Shown here: positions 8,550-25,927 of the stretch, piece after piece
Layout: each line of letters begins with the position of its first letter
Numbering within the stretch: position 1 is the first letter of the stretch
From: Planotetraspora thailandica
GTDB lineage: Bacteria; Actinomycetota; Actinomycetes; Streptosporangiales; Streptosporangiaceae
Length of the DNA stretch: 64,000 nucleotides
Assembly (NCBI RefSeq): GCF_016863335.1
Contig: NZ_BOOR01000069.1
Location: forward strand, 1-64,000
Direction: 5' to 3'
Program-made: the position numbers and the translations under genes
Notes under the pieces: generated by a model
The model's database searches: none
What the model saw: the letters and a program-made list of their open reading frames with translations, nothing else
What the model was told of the DNA's origin: nothing

Positions 8550-9395
8550 TCATCGGCCGGTGAGCCGGGTCAGCAGCGTGTACGGCAGCAGCCGCACGAC
8601 CGTGGCCGCCAGCTTGGCGTCCCGCCCGATGAGGAGGCGCGGCCGGAGCCGCGCTCCGGTCAGCGCGCCGACGACGAGGGCGGCGGCACGCTCGGGCGGG
8701 ATCCCGCGGGCGGCGGACTTCATGGCGTCGGCGCGGGCCGCGCTGATCATCTCGGCGTAGCGTCCTGCCTCCTCCGGAAGCTCCTTGATCAGGTCGTCGC
8801 CCGCGGCCACGCCCCGATCCCAGATCGGCGTCGCGACCTTGCCGGGCTCGACCAGCACCACGCCGATCCCGGACGGGGCCAGCTCGGCCCGCAGGCTGTC
8901 GGTGAGCCCGGCCAGGCCGAACTTCGCCGCGTGATACGGCCCGAGCATCGGGCCGGCGATCCGCCCGCCGATCGAGCCGACCATCACGATCCGCGGGTGG
9001 GCGCCCGCGTCGCGGGCCTGCCGCAGCGCGGGCAGCATGACCTGGGTCACCAGGAGCTGGCCGGTCAGGTTGATCTCGATCTGCCGCCGGAAGATCTCCA
9101 GGGGCAGGTATTCCAGCGGCCCGGCCAGCGCCACGCCCGCGTTGTTCACCAACCCGTGCAACGGCCCCGCCTCCCGCACCCGCTCGCCCGCCGCGCGTAC
9201 GGACGCCTCGTCGGTGAGGTCCATCCGCAGCACGCTCACCTGGCCGGGATGCTCGCGCAGCAGCGACTCCTCGTCCGCTGCGCTGCGCACCGCCGCCCAC
9301 ACGTGATGGCCCTGGCCGGCGAGCAGGGCGACGCAGGCGCGGCCGATGCCGGTCGAGGCGCCGGTGACCACGACCGACCGTTGTTCAGACGACAT
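8550..9395 (-). CDS. Short-chain dehydrogenase/reductase
   Basis: 281 residues. Classical SDR features: the TGASTGIG cofactor loop (11-18), NNAG (84-87), catalytic Ser141, Tyr154 and Lys158 (YHAAK), and a PG motif after strand 6. The Arg in AAVRS after strand 2 suggests NADP(H). Length and C-terminal extension are like SDRs acting on hydrophobic alcohols or ketones. It is the fourth and last gene of the minus-strand operon begun by the NRPS (35 bases after the desaturase gene), so it may reduce or oxidise the peptide or its amino-acid precursor. It could instead be a housekeeping SDR regulated by the adjoining XRE protein. Confidence 0.88.
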   Translation of the reverse strand: MSSEQRSVVVTGASTGIGRACVALLAGQGHHVWAAVRSAADEESLLREHPGQVSVLRMDLTDEASVRAAGERVREAGPLHGLVNNAGVALAGPLEYLPLEIFRRQIEINLTGQLLVTQVMLPALRQARDAGAHPRIVMVGSIGGRIAGPMLGPYHAAKFGLAGLTDSLRAELAPSGIGVVLVEPGKVATPIWDRGVAAGDDLIKELPEEAGRYAEMISAARADAMKSAARGIPPERAAALVVGALTGARLRPRLLIGRDAKLAATVVRLLPYTLLTRLTGR

Positions 9396-9430
9396 TGCGA
9401 CCTGATTTCCTCGGGACTGTTGTCAGGACC

Positions 9431-10378
9431 CTATTTTGGGCCGTCCTGTCCCGGCCGGTCCTGTCCCGGCTGCCGCAGCGCCGTCCACAGGGTGCGGTAG
9501 AAGTCGGCGTAGGTGCGTTCGACGTGCACGGCGTAGGCCCGGGTCTCGTCGTGCCGCTCGGGCAGCCGGTTGATCGGGACGCTCATCGCGGCATGGTGCT
9601 CGATGTGGAGGTTGTTGCCGTTGGTGAACCACGTGCTCAGCCGGCTTCCGCGGATCGAGCGGGTGTTGCGCAGCACGTCGGTGCTCTCGGTGTCGCAGAG
9701 CACGTGCTCGGGCAGCTCCACGAGGAAGTGCATCGGCACGGCCACGATGAGGGGCAGCACCCACAACACCAGGGGGTACCTCCAGTAGCCCGCCAGGGCG
9801 ACGCCGAGCGCCCCCAGCACGACCACGCCCAGGATCACGTGCTCGGTCACGATGCGGCGGCGCATGGCGGGGCTGACCGGGCCGAACTGGTAGGCCCAGC
9901 GGCCCGTGGCCGCGCGCACGACGTCCGCCAGCACCGAGCCGAGCCGCGGATAGTCGATCAGGCCGCGCAGCAGGTGGCCGACGGTGAGCGGCCCCCGGGT
10001 GTCGAATCCGAAGAACTCGGTGTCCTGCGGGGTGCCCAGGTAGCGGTGGTGCTGTAGGTGGCGCAGCCGGTAGTGGCTGTAGACGACCAGGAGCGGGATC
10101 CCGAGCGGCACCCCGATCAGGCGGTGCGGCCACGCCCGGCGGAAGGCAGAGTGGTGCAGGCACTGGTGCTGGAGTTCGACGGCGTGGGTGTACATGGCGG
10201 CCAGCACCACGACGCCCACGGCCACCATCAGCGGTTCGGGGCGCAGTGCCAGAACCACGCCGGCCGCGGTGAGCACGGCGAGCACGGCGAGTTTGACCAC
10301 GAAGACGGCCTGGTCGGCAGAGGCCACCTTGGTCCGTGAGTACAGCAGCGCGGGGCCGGCGACGGTTGTTGCGGTCAT
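9431..10378 (-). CDS. Membrane di-iron fatty-acid-desaturase-like enzyme
   Basis: 315 residues; ATG preceded by a near-perfect GGGAGGAATC ribosome site. It contains the three histidine boxes of membrane desaturases/hydroxylases: HQCLHH (71-76), HLQHH (107-111) and HIEHH (258-262), with hydrophobic segments at about 27-65, 88-102 and 178-220. The family inserts double bonds or hydroxyls with O2 at a di-iron centre. In this operon (PLP enzyme, NRPS) the substrate need not be a lipid: the RtxC desaturase of rhizobitoxine biosynthesis belongs to this superfamily and desaturates an amino-acid derivative. That parallel is inference. It is 26 bases downstream of the PLP gene. Confidence 0.85.
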   Translation of the reverse strand: MTATTVAGPALLYSRTKVASADQAVFVVKLAVLAVLTAAGVVLALRPEPLMVAVGVVVLAAMYTHAVELQHQCLHHSAFRRAWPHRLIGVPLGIPLLVVYSHYRLRHLQHHRYLGTPQDTEFFGFDTRGPLTVGHLLRGLIDYPRLGSVLADVVRAATGRWAYQFGPVSPAMRRRIVTEHVILGVVVLGALGVALAGYWRYPLVLWVLPLIVAVPMHFLVELPEHVLCDTESTDVLRNTRSIRGSRLSTWFTNGNNLHIEHHAAMSVPINRLPERHDETRAYAVHVERTYADFYRTLWTALRQPGQDRPGQDGPK

Positions 10379-10404
10379 GATTCCTCCCGATGGCGCGGAG
10401 CCGG

Positions 10405-11337
10405 TCAACGTCCGCTGAGCAGCACGACGTGGGTGCCGGACAGTCCGCCCGCGGCCTCGGCGTGGGCGAGCAGGCCGGCCATCGCGACCGACCCGGCGGC
10501 GGTGGGGTGGGCGCCGAAACCGGCCAGCGCGGCCCTGGCCGCGAGCAGCTGCTCGTCGTCGGCGCCGTACACCGTCCCGCCGGTGTCGGCGATCGCGGTC
10601 ATCGCCTCGGCCCCCTGCAGGGCGTGCCAGTTGACCAGCGGCTGGTTGTGGTCGGTGGTGGTGACGCCGTCCGGCGGCAACATCGTGTATTCGCCGGGCC
10701 AGCTCGTCACGACCGGGTTGTTGCCCGCCGAGCACACCCCGTTGATCACCGTCGGCCAGCCGAGCGCCCGCACCTGCCGGTGCACGGCGATCGTCGTGGT
10801 GCCGTTGCCCACGGGGATCCACAGTGCGGCGGGCGGCTCGCCGAGGGCGGCACGCAGCGCGGGCACCACGACGCCGTGCCCTTCGAAGACCGCGTCCACG
10901 TACGGCCCGTCGACGTTGCCGTCGACCGCGCCGTCCGCTTCGGCGAGGCGGCGGGACTCGTCCACGGCGTCCTCGTAGCTGCCGGGCACCAGGTGCACGT
11001 TCGCGCCCTGCTCGCGCATCCACGCGCCGCCGTCGCTCCAGCCCTCGGGGAGGACGACCGTGCAGGCCATGCCCGCCGTACGGCAGGCCATCGCCATCGC
11101 CCGGCCGTAGTTGCCGCAGGTCGCGATGACGACGCGGCGGTGACCGTCGGCCGCCGCACGGGCGATGACGGCCCGGGCCGCGGGCTCCTTGTGGCTTCCG
11201 GAGGCGTAACGGGTCTCGTCCTTGACGAGGACCCGGGCGCCGGGGGCGAGCCCAGGGATGAGCGCGGAGGCGTCGATCAGTGGCGTGCCGTACGCGTCGA
11301 CGGGCGCGACGGAGTTCGGCGGGGCTTGCGTGGACAT
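10405..11337 (-). CDS. PLP-dependent threonine-synthase-like enzyme (fold type II)
   Basis: 310 residues. The PLP Lys is Lys50 in ASGSHKEPAAR. The substrate carboxylate loop is TCGNYG (73-78), where most relatives have TSGN. A glycine-rich phosphate-binding loop PVGNGTTT lies near 175. At 310 residues it lacks the long N-terminal domain of housekeeping threonine synthases and is closer in size to cysteate-synthase, threonine-dehydratase and cysteine-synthase-like enzymes. Chemistry would be beta- or gamma-replacement/elimination on a Ser-, Thr- or homoserine-type substrate. Position between NRPS (48 bases) and desaturase (26 bases) suggests it makes a nonproteinogenic amino acid for the NRPS. 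Confidence 0.82.
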   Translation of the reverse strand: MSTQAPPNSVAPVDAYGTPLIDASALIPGLAPGARVLVKDETRYASGSHKEPAARAVIARAAADGHRRVVIATCGNYGRAMAMACRTAGMACTVVLPEGWSDGGAWMREQGANVHLVPGSYEDAVDESRRLAEADGAVDGNVDGPYVDAVFEGHGVVVPALRAALGEPPAALWIPVGNGTTTIAVHRQVRALGWPTVINGVCSAGNNPVVTSWPGEYTMLPPDGVTTTDHNQPLVNWHALQGAEAMTAIADTGGTVYGADDEQLLAARAALAGFGAHPTAAGSVAMAGLLAHAEAAGGLSGTHVVLLSGR

Positions 11338-11385
11338 GCTGCTCCTCAGATGCGGGCCCAGAGGGCCGGGGGGTTCGAAAGGAAG

Positions 11386-18648
<7,263 letters not shown>

Positions 18649-18852
18649 CGTACGTCTCCCTGATCGGGGGGCTGGGGGACTGCGGTTGAACGTTACAAAG
18701 CAGTCGACTTAGACGGGTGAACGGTGGTCAAAGCCTCAATGTGGGACGCGTGTAGATAGATCCGAATAAAATTCATCTTCTCTGAGAGTTACCTCCGTGA
18801 TTCCTGGAAAGAACTGTCCGAATGGCGGCGCCGGGGTCCGGCACCGCCGGGA

Positions 18853-19203
18853 TCACTCGGCGTCGAGCCGCACGGCCTGCCGGATGTAGTCGCGCAGGGC
18901 GTCCTTGTCCACGGCGTCGACCTTCTTGATCTTCACGTGCCGTGTCGTCTTCCCCACGCCGTCGAGCAGGCCGAAGGTGTCGTCGAAGTCCGCGCCGCGC
19001 GCGAAGGCGAACGTGATGTGCGTCTTGCTGGGACTGATGATCGCCAGGAGCTTCCTGCCCTGCCAGGCGGGCGATCCGCGGCTGATGACCTCCTCGGCGT
19101 CCGGGGCGCACTCTTTCATGAGGTCGCGCAGGAGGCCGACGATGCTCCGGTGCTCGGGCAGCACCTTGGTCTCGACGAACTCGTCGACGGCTTCACTGCT
19201 CAC
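18853..19203 (-). CDS. DUF1801/YdhG-like small protein
   Basis: 116 residues from a GTG preceded by GGGAGGTCC; an upstream in-frame extension exists but is of different character (see the Ig-like remnant). Features fit the DUF1801 group: EVISRGSPAWQGRKLLAIISPSKTHITFAFARGADF, then HVKIKKVDAVDKDALRDYIRQAVRLD at the C-terminus. Proteins of this fold (YdhG/iron chaperone-like) have been linked to frataxin-like roles, but for this subgroup no activity is established. It stands alone, downstream of the GDPD gene and after a terminator-like hairpin. Confidence 0.75.
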   Translation of the reverse strand: MSSEAVDEFVETKVLPEHRSIVGLLRDLMKECAPDAEEVISRGSPAWQGRKLLAIISPSKTHITFAFARGADFDDTFGLLDGVGKTTRHVKIKKVDAVDKDALRDYIRQAVRLDAE

Positions 19204-19303
19204 GGGGGACCTCCCTGAATGTCGGCTGTCTCGTCGAGTGCCATGATCGTGCAGGGCCGTGCTCGGCGGGAGGGTTTCCCTGCATGGGGCCGCGGATGCG
19301 AAA

Positions 19304-19344
19304 GGCCCGCCTGCCGGAGGTGACGAATCTCCTGCAGACGGGCC
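19304..19344 (-). terminator. Hairpin, probable terminator after the GDPD/Ig-like remnant
   Basis: A 16-base stem (19304-19319 with 19329-19344) with 14 paired positions and a 9-base loop, rich in G/C, lies just after the phosphodiesterase transcript on the minus strand and before the DUF1801 start. There is no T-run, as is usual in actinomycete terminators. Confidence 0.5.
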
Positions 19345-19353
19345 CCGCGTCGC

Positions 19354-19515
19354 CGGGCCGGCGTTCAGCCGGAGTTCGACGCTTCCGGTGACGCCGCCGC
19401 TTGTGACGGAGACGGTCACGGTGCCATTACGGTGTGCGGTCACCTTGCCGCTGACCGGATCCACCGAGGCGACCTTCGGGTTGTTGTCGCTCACCTCATA
19501 GCGGTTAAATGTCTG
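19354..19515 (-). pseudogene. Bacterial Ig-like (Big_2) domain remnant
   Basis: An in-frame stretch reading RYEVSDNNPKVASVDPVSGK and on to VTAHRNGTVTVSVTSGGVTG has the classic C-terminal half of a Big_2 fold (S-x-N-P-x-V-A-x-V-D, G-x-V-T-A, G-x-x-x-V-x-V). A TAG stop closes the frame at 19516-19518, and no start, signal peptide or partner domain accompanies it. It looks like the surviving 3' end of a larger extracellular protein gene, lying directly downstream of the secreted GDPD gene on the same strand. Confidence 0.5.
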
Positions 19516-19560
19516 CTATGTGACTTTTGCTGACATCGGTCACATCGATCGCACGAACAA

Positions 19561-20643
19561 TCAGAGGCGATCTCCCAGGCCCCGCTTCGGCCCCTCGTAC
19601 TGCTTCGGAAGGGTGTAGCCCCGGGCGGCGAGCACGGTGCGCAGCCGGTCCGGGTAGTCGGTGATGAGGCCGTCGACGCCGTCGTCGATGAGCTTGTTCA
19701 TCGTGGGCTCGTCGTCGACGGTCCACGGGATCACCTTCAGGCCGAGCCGGTGCGCCTCGGCGACCATCGCCTTGGTCACGTACGGCTGGTAGCCGGGGTC
19801 GGTCACCTTCCCGTTCTGCGGGAAGCCGTGGACGGGGGAGAAGGCCGAAGCGCCGAAGGACGTCACCGCCTTCAGCGGGTCGCCGCCGAAGTCGTCGATG
19901 TCGATCCCGCCCAGCCACGGCGACGCACCCGGCAGGCCGGTCTGGAGGAAGTCGTAGTTGGTGAGGGCGACGAGCGGCAGTTGCGGCTCCACCTGGCGCA
20001 TGCGCATGAGCGAGCCCCAGTCGAAGCTCTGGATCGTGACCTGCCTGAGCATGTGCGCGCGCCGGATCTCCCGCACGGCCACCTGGACGAACTGCTCACG
20101 GGGGGCGGTCTCGCTGGGCGCCCCCGCCTCGACCTTGGTCTCGACGTTCAGCGTGACGTCGTGCGCGTGGAAGCGCTTGACCAGGTCGAACACCTCGCTG
20201 AGCAGCGGCATGCGGGCGCCGGGCGCGGGCCGCTGGCCGGGGAAGTCGGGCAGCGGCGTGGACCCGCAGTCGAGCGTCCTGACCTGGGCGAAGGTGAGGG
20301 TGTTCACGTATTTGCCGACGTACGGATATTCGGCGTCGCCGGGCGTCACGGGTCCGGTGTCGCGGCACTTGCGGCCGTCCACCTTGCGGTCGTGGGTGAC
20401 GACGGCCTTGCCGTCCTGGGTGATCTGGATGTCGAGTTCGAGGGTGCTGACGCCGACGCGCAGCCCGTTGGCGAAGGAGTCGAGCGTGCTCTCCACCACC
20501 AGGCCCAGCCCGCCCCGGTGGGCCTGGAGGTCGAAACTCCTGCGGTGATGCCCGCCGTGGCCGGAGTCCGCGAAGGCCGGACCCGGGAGGGCGGCGAGCG
20601 GGACCACGGCGAGCGCGGCGGCGGCGATGATGCGCAATCTCAT
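19561..20643 (-). CDS. Secreted glycerophosphodiester phosphodiesterase
   Basis: 360 residues with a signal peptide (MRLRIIAAAALAVVPLAALP, cleavage after PAFA). GDPD TIM-barrel motifs: catalytic His42-Arg43 (QAHRG), metal ligands Glu69 and Asp71 (LELDIQ), second catalytic His84 (VVTHDRKVDG), and downstream NVETKVE and a late PWTVDDEPTMN. The enzyme hydrolyses glycerophosphodiesters outside the cell to glycerol-3-phosphate and an alcohol, supplying phosphate or carbon. It is 15 bases downstream of the PhoX-like gene and probably co-transcribed with it. Confidence 0.92.
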   Translation of the reverse strand: MRLRIIAAAALAVVPLAALPGPAFADSGHGGHHRRSFDLQAHRGGLGLVVESTLDSFANGLRVGVSTLELDIQITQDGKAVVTHDRKVDGRKCRDTGPVTPGDAEYPYVGKYVNTLTFAQVRTLDCGSTPLPDFPGQRPAPGARMPLLSEVFDLVKRFHAHDVTLNVETKVEAGAPSETAPREQFVQVAVREIRRAHMLRQVTIQSFDWGSLMRMRQVEPQLPLVALTNYDFLQTGLPGASPWLGGIDIDDFGGDPLKAVTSFGASAFSPVHGFPQNGKVTDPGYQPYVTKAMVAEAHRLGLKVIPWTVDDEPTMNKLIDDGVDGLITDYPDRLRTVLAARGYTLPKQYEGPKRGLGDRL

Positions 20644-20658
20644 GACGCCTTCCTGACG

Positions 20659-21828
20659 TTAGGGGAGGGTGCGGAACGGCCCGGTCACCTCGTAGGTGAT
20701 CCCGCCGCTCCCGGTGGAGTCGCCGGAGGGGCCGCGCTGTGAGGAGAAGTAGAGACGCCTGCCGTCGGGCGAGAACGCGGGCCCGGTGATCTCCGACGAC
20801 GACTGGCCGAGGATGCGCAGGAACGGCGCGACGACGCCGTCGGCGGTGATGACGTTGATCTCCATGTTGCCGCCGTCCTCGGCGACGTACAGGTCGCGGC
20901 TGGTGGGTGCGCCGGTGATGTTGTCGACGCCCGTGAGCGAGGGCGTGCCACCGGTCACCTGGGTGGCGTCGTAGGCCAGGTCGAGGGTGGAGTTCGCGGC
21001 GTCGTAGGCCCACACGCGGTTGTCGCCCTTGGTGGTGAAGTAGCAGACGCCCGCGTCGTACCAGCAGCCCTCGCCGCCGTCGAAGTGCTTCGCCGCGCCG
21101 ACCTGGTGGCGCGTGGGAATCGGGAAGCCGTCGCGGTCGGGGATGTCGCGCCAGGTCACCGGGCCGGTCACCTGACCGGAGGGGGCGCAGAGCACCTGCA
21201 CGTGGCCGTAGCGGAGGTCACCCCAGGTGTCGGGGACGAACCGGTAGAAGCAGCCGTCCTCCTCGTCCTCGGTCATGTACACCACCTGCCGGACGGGGTC
21301 GCAGGCCGCCGCCTCATGCTTGAAGCGGCCCATCCGGGTGCGCTCCTCGCCGGCACGGCCGCCGCCGGGCCAGGTCTCGAAGATCCGGCCGAGCGCGATC
21401 TCCTCGCAGGACATCCACGTGCCCCACGGGGTGGCGCCGCCCGCGCAGTTGAGGTTGCTGCCGGACAGGATCCGGTAGGCCGAGGTGATCGTGCCGTCGG
21501 CGGCGAAGCGCACCGCCGACGCGCCGCCGATGAGCGGGATCTCAGAGTTGGAGACGTAGATCCAGCCGCTTCCGTCGGGGAAGCAGGCGCCGCCGTCCGG
21601 CGCCCAGTGCCAGGTGTGGCCGGCAACCTGCCGGCCGGAGCGGGCGATCACCCGGCTGGTGAACCCGGCCGGCAGCTGGATGCCGTTGGCGTCGGCCGCC
21701 TGCAGTGTTCCGTACGGGCCGGGACCCGGCTGGGCGACGGCTCCGAAGGCCTCGCCCCACAGCGCTCCGGAGAACGCCGTACCTCCCGCTCCGATGACGG
21801 CCGCGCGTAGTACGGTTCGACGATCCAC
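20659..21828 (-). CDS. PhoX-like (DUF839) secreted phosphatase-family protein
   Basis: 389 residues from a GTG with GGGAGG upstream. The N-terminus DRRTVLRAAVIGAGGTAFSG is a twin-arginine-type signal. The mature part is a beta-propeller of the PhoX/DUF839 group: WHWAPDGGACF, WGTWMSCEE, FKHEAAACDP, VVYMTEDEEDGCFYRF, AKHFDGGEGCWYDAG, VDNITGAPTSRDLYVAEDGG. Acidic Ca/Fe-ligand residues (CEE, EDEEDG, AEDGGN) are visible. Characterised relatives are Tat-exported Ca/Fe-dependent alkaline phosphatases. Transcribed ahead of the GDPD gene, consistent with organic-phosphate scavenging. No clear PHO box was found upstream. Confidence 0.8.
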   Translation of the reverse strand: MDRRTVLRAAVIGAGGTAFSGALWGEAFGAVAQPGPGPYGTLQAADANGIQLPAGFTSRVIARSGRQVAGHTWHWAPDGGACFPDGSGWIYVSNSEIPLIGGASAVRFAADGTITSAYRILSGSNLNCAGGATPWGTWMSCEEIALGRIFETWPGGGRAGEERTRMGRFKHEAAACDPVRQVVYMTEDEEDGCFYRFVPDTWGDLRYGHVQVLCAPSGQVTGPVTWRDIPDRDGFPIPTRHQVGAAKHFDGGEGCWYDAGVCYFTTKGDNRVWAYDAANSTLDLAYDATQVTGGTPSLTGVDNITGAPTSRDLYVAEDGGNMEINVITADGVVAPFLRILGQSSSEITGPAFSPDGRRLYFSSQRGPSGDSTGSGGITYEVTGPFRTLP

Positions 21829-21846
21829 CGATGCCTCCCGGTTGAC

Positions 21847-21876
21847 GATCTACGGTCATCAGCCGGAACGTAGATC
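21847..21876. promoter_or_regulatory. Inverted repeat in the PhoX-like gene promoter region
   Basis: GATCTAC (21847-21853) and GTAGATC (21870-21876) are perfect inverted repeats 16 bases apart, with flanking TGAC/GGTCA extending the symmetry. They lie 18-48 bases before the start codon of the minus-strand gene, a normal operator position. Confidence 0.35.
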
Positions 21877-21946
21877 GGTCAAGCGACGGGAGGCATCCGG
21901 CGGCATGAACGGCCGGTGTCGCTTCCGGGGTCGGCCGGAGAAGAGG

Positions 21947-22081
21947 TCAGCCGGAGAAGAGCTGGGTCAGTTTCAGGATCAGCTCGTAGACGCCGTAGGC
22001 GAACGGCAGGCCCACCCACAGCCAGGCGAGGATCAGCAGGGGAGTGTGGCGGGACGCCCGCGTCGACTGGTGGGCCATCAT
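21947..22081 (-). CDS. MFS transporter small subunit (44 aa)
   Basis: A single-helix membrane protein: a basic N-terminus MAHQSTRASRHT, then a 21-residue hydrophobic segment PLLILAWLWVGLPFAYGVY, ending in LTQLFSG. Its first ATGs overlap the stop of the large MFS gene in an ATGATGA arrangement, so translation is coupled. Single-helix small subunits of this size accompany oxalate/formate-antiporter-type MFS proteins in many bacteria. Start could be either of two adjacent ATGs. Function, presumably stabilisation or modulation of the transporter, is inferred from the gene pair. Confidence 0.7.
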   Translation of the reverse strand: MMAHQSTRASRHTPLLILAWLWVGLPFAYGVYELILKLTQLFSG

Positions 22082-23481
22082 GAGCCTCCCTGCGGCGTCG
22101 CCAGCGGCTCCGCCGATGTGAGCACGGGTTCGTGGTACTTGTCGCTGACGGGACGGATCAGCTCGTTGGCCACGAAGCCGATCACCAGCAGCCCGATCAT
22201 GATGTAGAGGGACGTGGTGTAGAGGGCGGGGCCCGTCTTGCCCGCGGCCTCCTGGGAGTCGGCGATGGCGTTGACGATGAGCGGGCCGAGCACGCCCGCG
22301 ATCGACCAGGCGGTGAGCAGGCGGCCGTGGATGGCGCCCACCTGGTAGGTGCCGAACAGGTCCTTGAGGTAGGCGGGGACGGTGGCGAACCCTCCGCCGT
22401 AGAACGACAGGATGCCGATGGCGCAGAGGATGAACACGAAGTTGTGGGAGTCGCCGGCCAGCGCGATGACGAGGTACAGCAGGGCGCCTGCGCCGAGGTA
22501 GACCCGGTACATGTTCTTCCGGCCGATGAGGTCGGAGGTCGACGACCACACGATGCGCCCGGTCATGTTCGCCAGCGACAGCAGCGCGACGAAGCCCGCG
22601 GCCGCTCCGGCGCTGACGGGCGTGGCCGTGTGGGCGAAGAAGTCCTGGATCATCGGGGCGGCCTTCTCCAGGATGCCGATGCCCGCGGTGACGTTGAAGC
22701 ACAGGACCACCCACAGGCACCAGAACTGCGGGGTGCGGATGGCGTTGCGCGCCGAGACGTTCGCCGTGGTCACCAGGGCCCGCGTCGCGGCCGCGGCGGG
22801 GTTCCAGCCCTCGGGCAGCCAGCCGTCGCGCGGGACGCGCACCAGGAACACGCCGAGCGACATGAAGAGCGCGTAGACCAGTCCGTGCACGAGGAAGGTC
22901 TCCGCGATGCCGCCCGTGCCGGCGCCGAAGGAGCTCAGCATCTGGGTGGACCACGGCGAGGCGATGAGCGCGCCGCCGCCGAAGCCCATGATGGCGATGC
23001 CGGTCGCCATGCCGGGACGGTCGGGGAACCACTTCATCAGCGTGGAGACCGGGGAGATGTAGCCGATGCCGAGGCCGATGCCGCCGACGAACCCGTAGCC
23101 GAGCACGACCAGCCAGTACTGCCGGGTGGCCACGCCCAGGGCGGAGATCAGGAAGCCGGAGGAGAAGCAGACCATCGAGATGAACATCGCCCAGCGCGGC
23201 CCGTTGCGCTCGACCAGCGGCCCGCCGAACGCGGCCGACAGGCCGAGCATGACGATGCCGAGCTGGAAGGGCAGGGCGCTTGCCGTGCCGGACAGGTCGA
23301 GCGCCTTCTCGAGCGGAGGCTTGAAGACGCTCCATGCGTAGGCCTGCCCGATGGACAGGTGTACGGCGAGGGCGGCCGGAGGCACGAGCCACCGGCTCCA
23401 TGTGGCGGGCGCCACCGTACGTGAACGGCTGAGAAACCCGCTGGAATGAGCAACTATCGGCGTTTTGCCATCTTCGGGCAT
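22078..23481 (-). CDS. MFS transporter of the oxalate/formate antiporter type
   Basis: 467 residues from the ATG giving MPEDGKTPIV; a TTG 19 codons upstream is possible but has no better ribosome site. About 12 hydrophobic helices with the family hallmarks QAYAWSVFKPPLEKAL after helix 1, LVERNGPRW, GIGLGIGYISPVSTLMKWFPDRPGMATGI, and SSTSDLIGRKNMYRV in the mid-loop. Relatives exchange oxalate and formate or import small carboxylates. It is divergent from a formate-dehydrogenase-like oxidoreductase gene, which makes a one- or two-carbon acid the best guess for substrate. Confidence 0.85.
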   Translation of the reverse strand: MPEDGKTPIVAHSSGFLSRSRTVAPATWSRWLVPPAALAVHLSIGQAYAWSVFKPPLEKALDLSGTASALPFQLGIVMLGLSAAFGGPLVERNGPRWAMFISMVCFSSGFLISALGVATRQYWLVVLGYGFVGGIGLGIGYISPVSTLMKWFPDRPGMATGIAIMGFGGGALIASPWSTQMLSSFGAGTGGIAETFLVHGLVYALFMSLGVFLVRVPRDGWLPEGWNPAAAATRALVTTANVSARNAIRTPQFWCLWVVLCFNVTAGIGILEKAAPMIQDFFAHTATPVSAGAAAGFVALLSLANMTGRIVWSSTSDLIGRKNMYRVYLGAGALLYLVIALAGDSHNFVFILCAIGILSFYGGGFATVPAYLKDLFGTYQVGAIHGRLLTAWSIAGVLGPLIVNAIADSQEAAGKTGPALYTTSLYIMIGLLVIGFVANELIRPVSDKYHEPVLTSAEPLATPQGGS

Positions 23482-23495
23482 GAACAGGCAGTATG

Positions 23496-23538
23496 TCGCA
23501 GTCAATATGACTTGTCTATGCTGACTTTTCGCAGTCAA
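23496..23538. promoter_or_regulatory. Direct repeat in the MFS/oxidoreductase divergent promoter
   Basis: TCGCAGTCAA occurs at 23496-23505 and again at 23529-23538, exactly 33 bases (three helical turns) apart; on the minus strand both read TTGACTGCGA. They sit just upstream of the MFS start and could be operator half-sites; one TTGACT may double as a -35 box. Confidence 0.4.
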
Positions 23539-23547
23539 CCCGGCACT

Positions 23548-23563
23548 GTGTGATCGCTCACAC
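23548..23563. promoter_or_regulatory. Palindrome GTGTGA-N4-TCACAC in the divergent promoter
   Basis: A 16-base site with perfect 6-base arms and a 4-base centre (TCGC) lies between the MFS and oxidoreductase genes. The half-site resembles CRP/FNR-family TGTGA boxes, but the spacer is 4 rather than 6, so a different regulator is likely. Confidence 0.45.
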
Positions 23564-23611
23564 CATATCGGGCGTACTTTTAATGCGGAACGGCCGGAAG
23601 TGAGGTCTCGG

Positions 23612-25903
<2,292 letters not shown>

Positions 25904-25927
25904 GCCGCACGATCGCTCAGCCGCCGG

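Noticed and set aside
18853-19494. DUF1801 protein with an N-terminal Ig-like extension
   Set aside because: A good ribosome site and the family N-terminus are at the GTG at 19203; the extension crosses a terminator-like hairpin and has a low-complexity join.
23548-23563. Classical CRP/GlxR site
   Set aside because: The spacer between TGTGA and TCACA is 4, not 6, so it is listed only as a palindrome.
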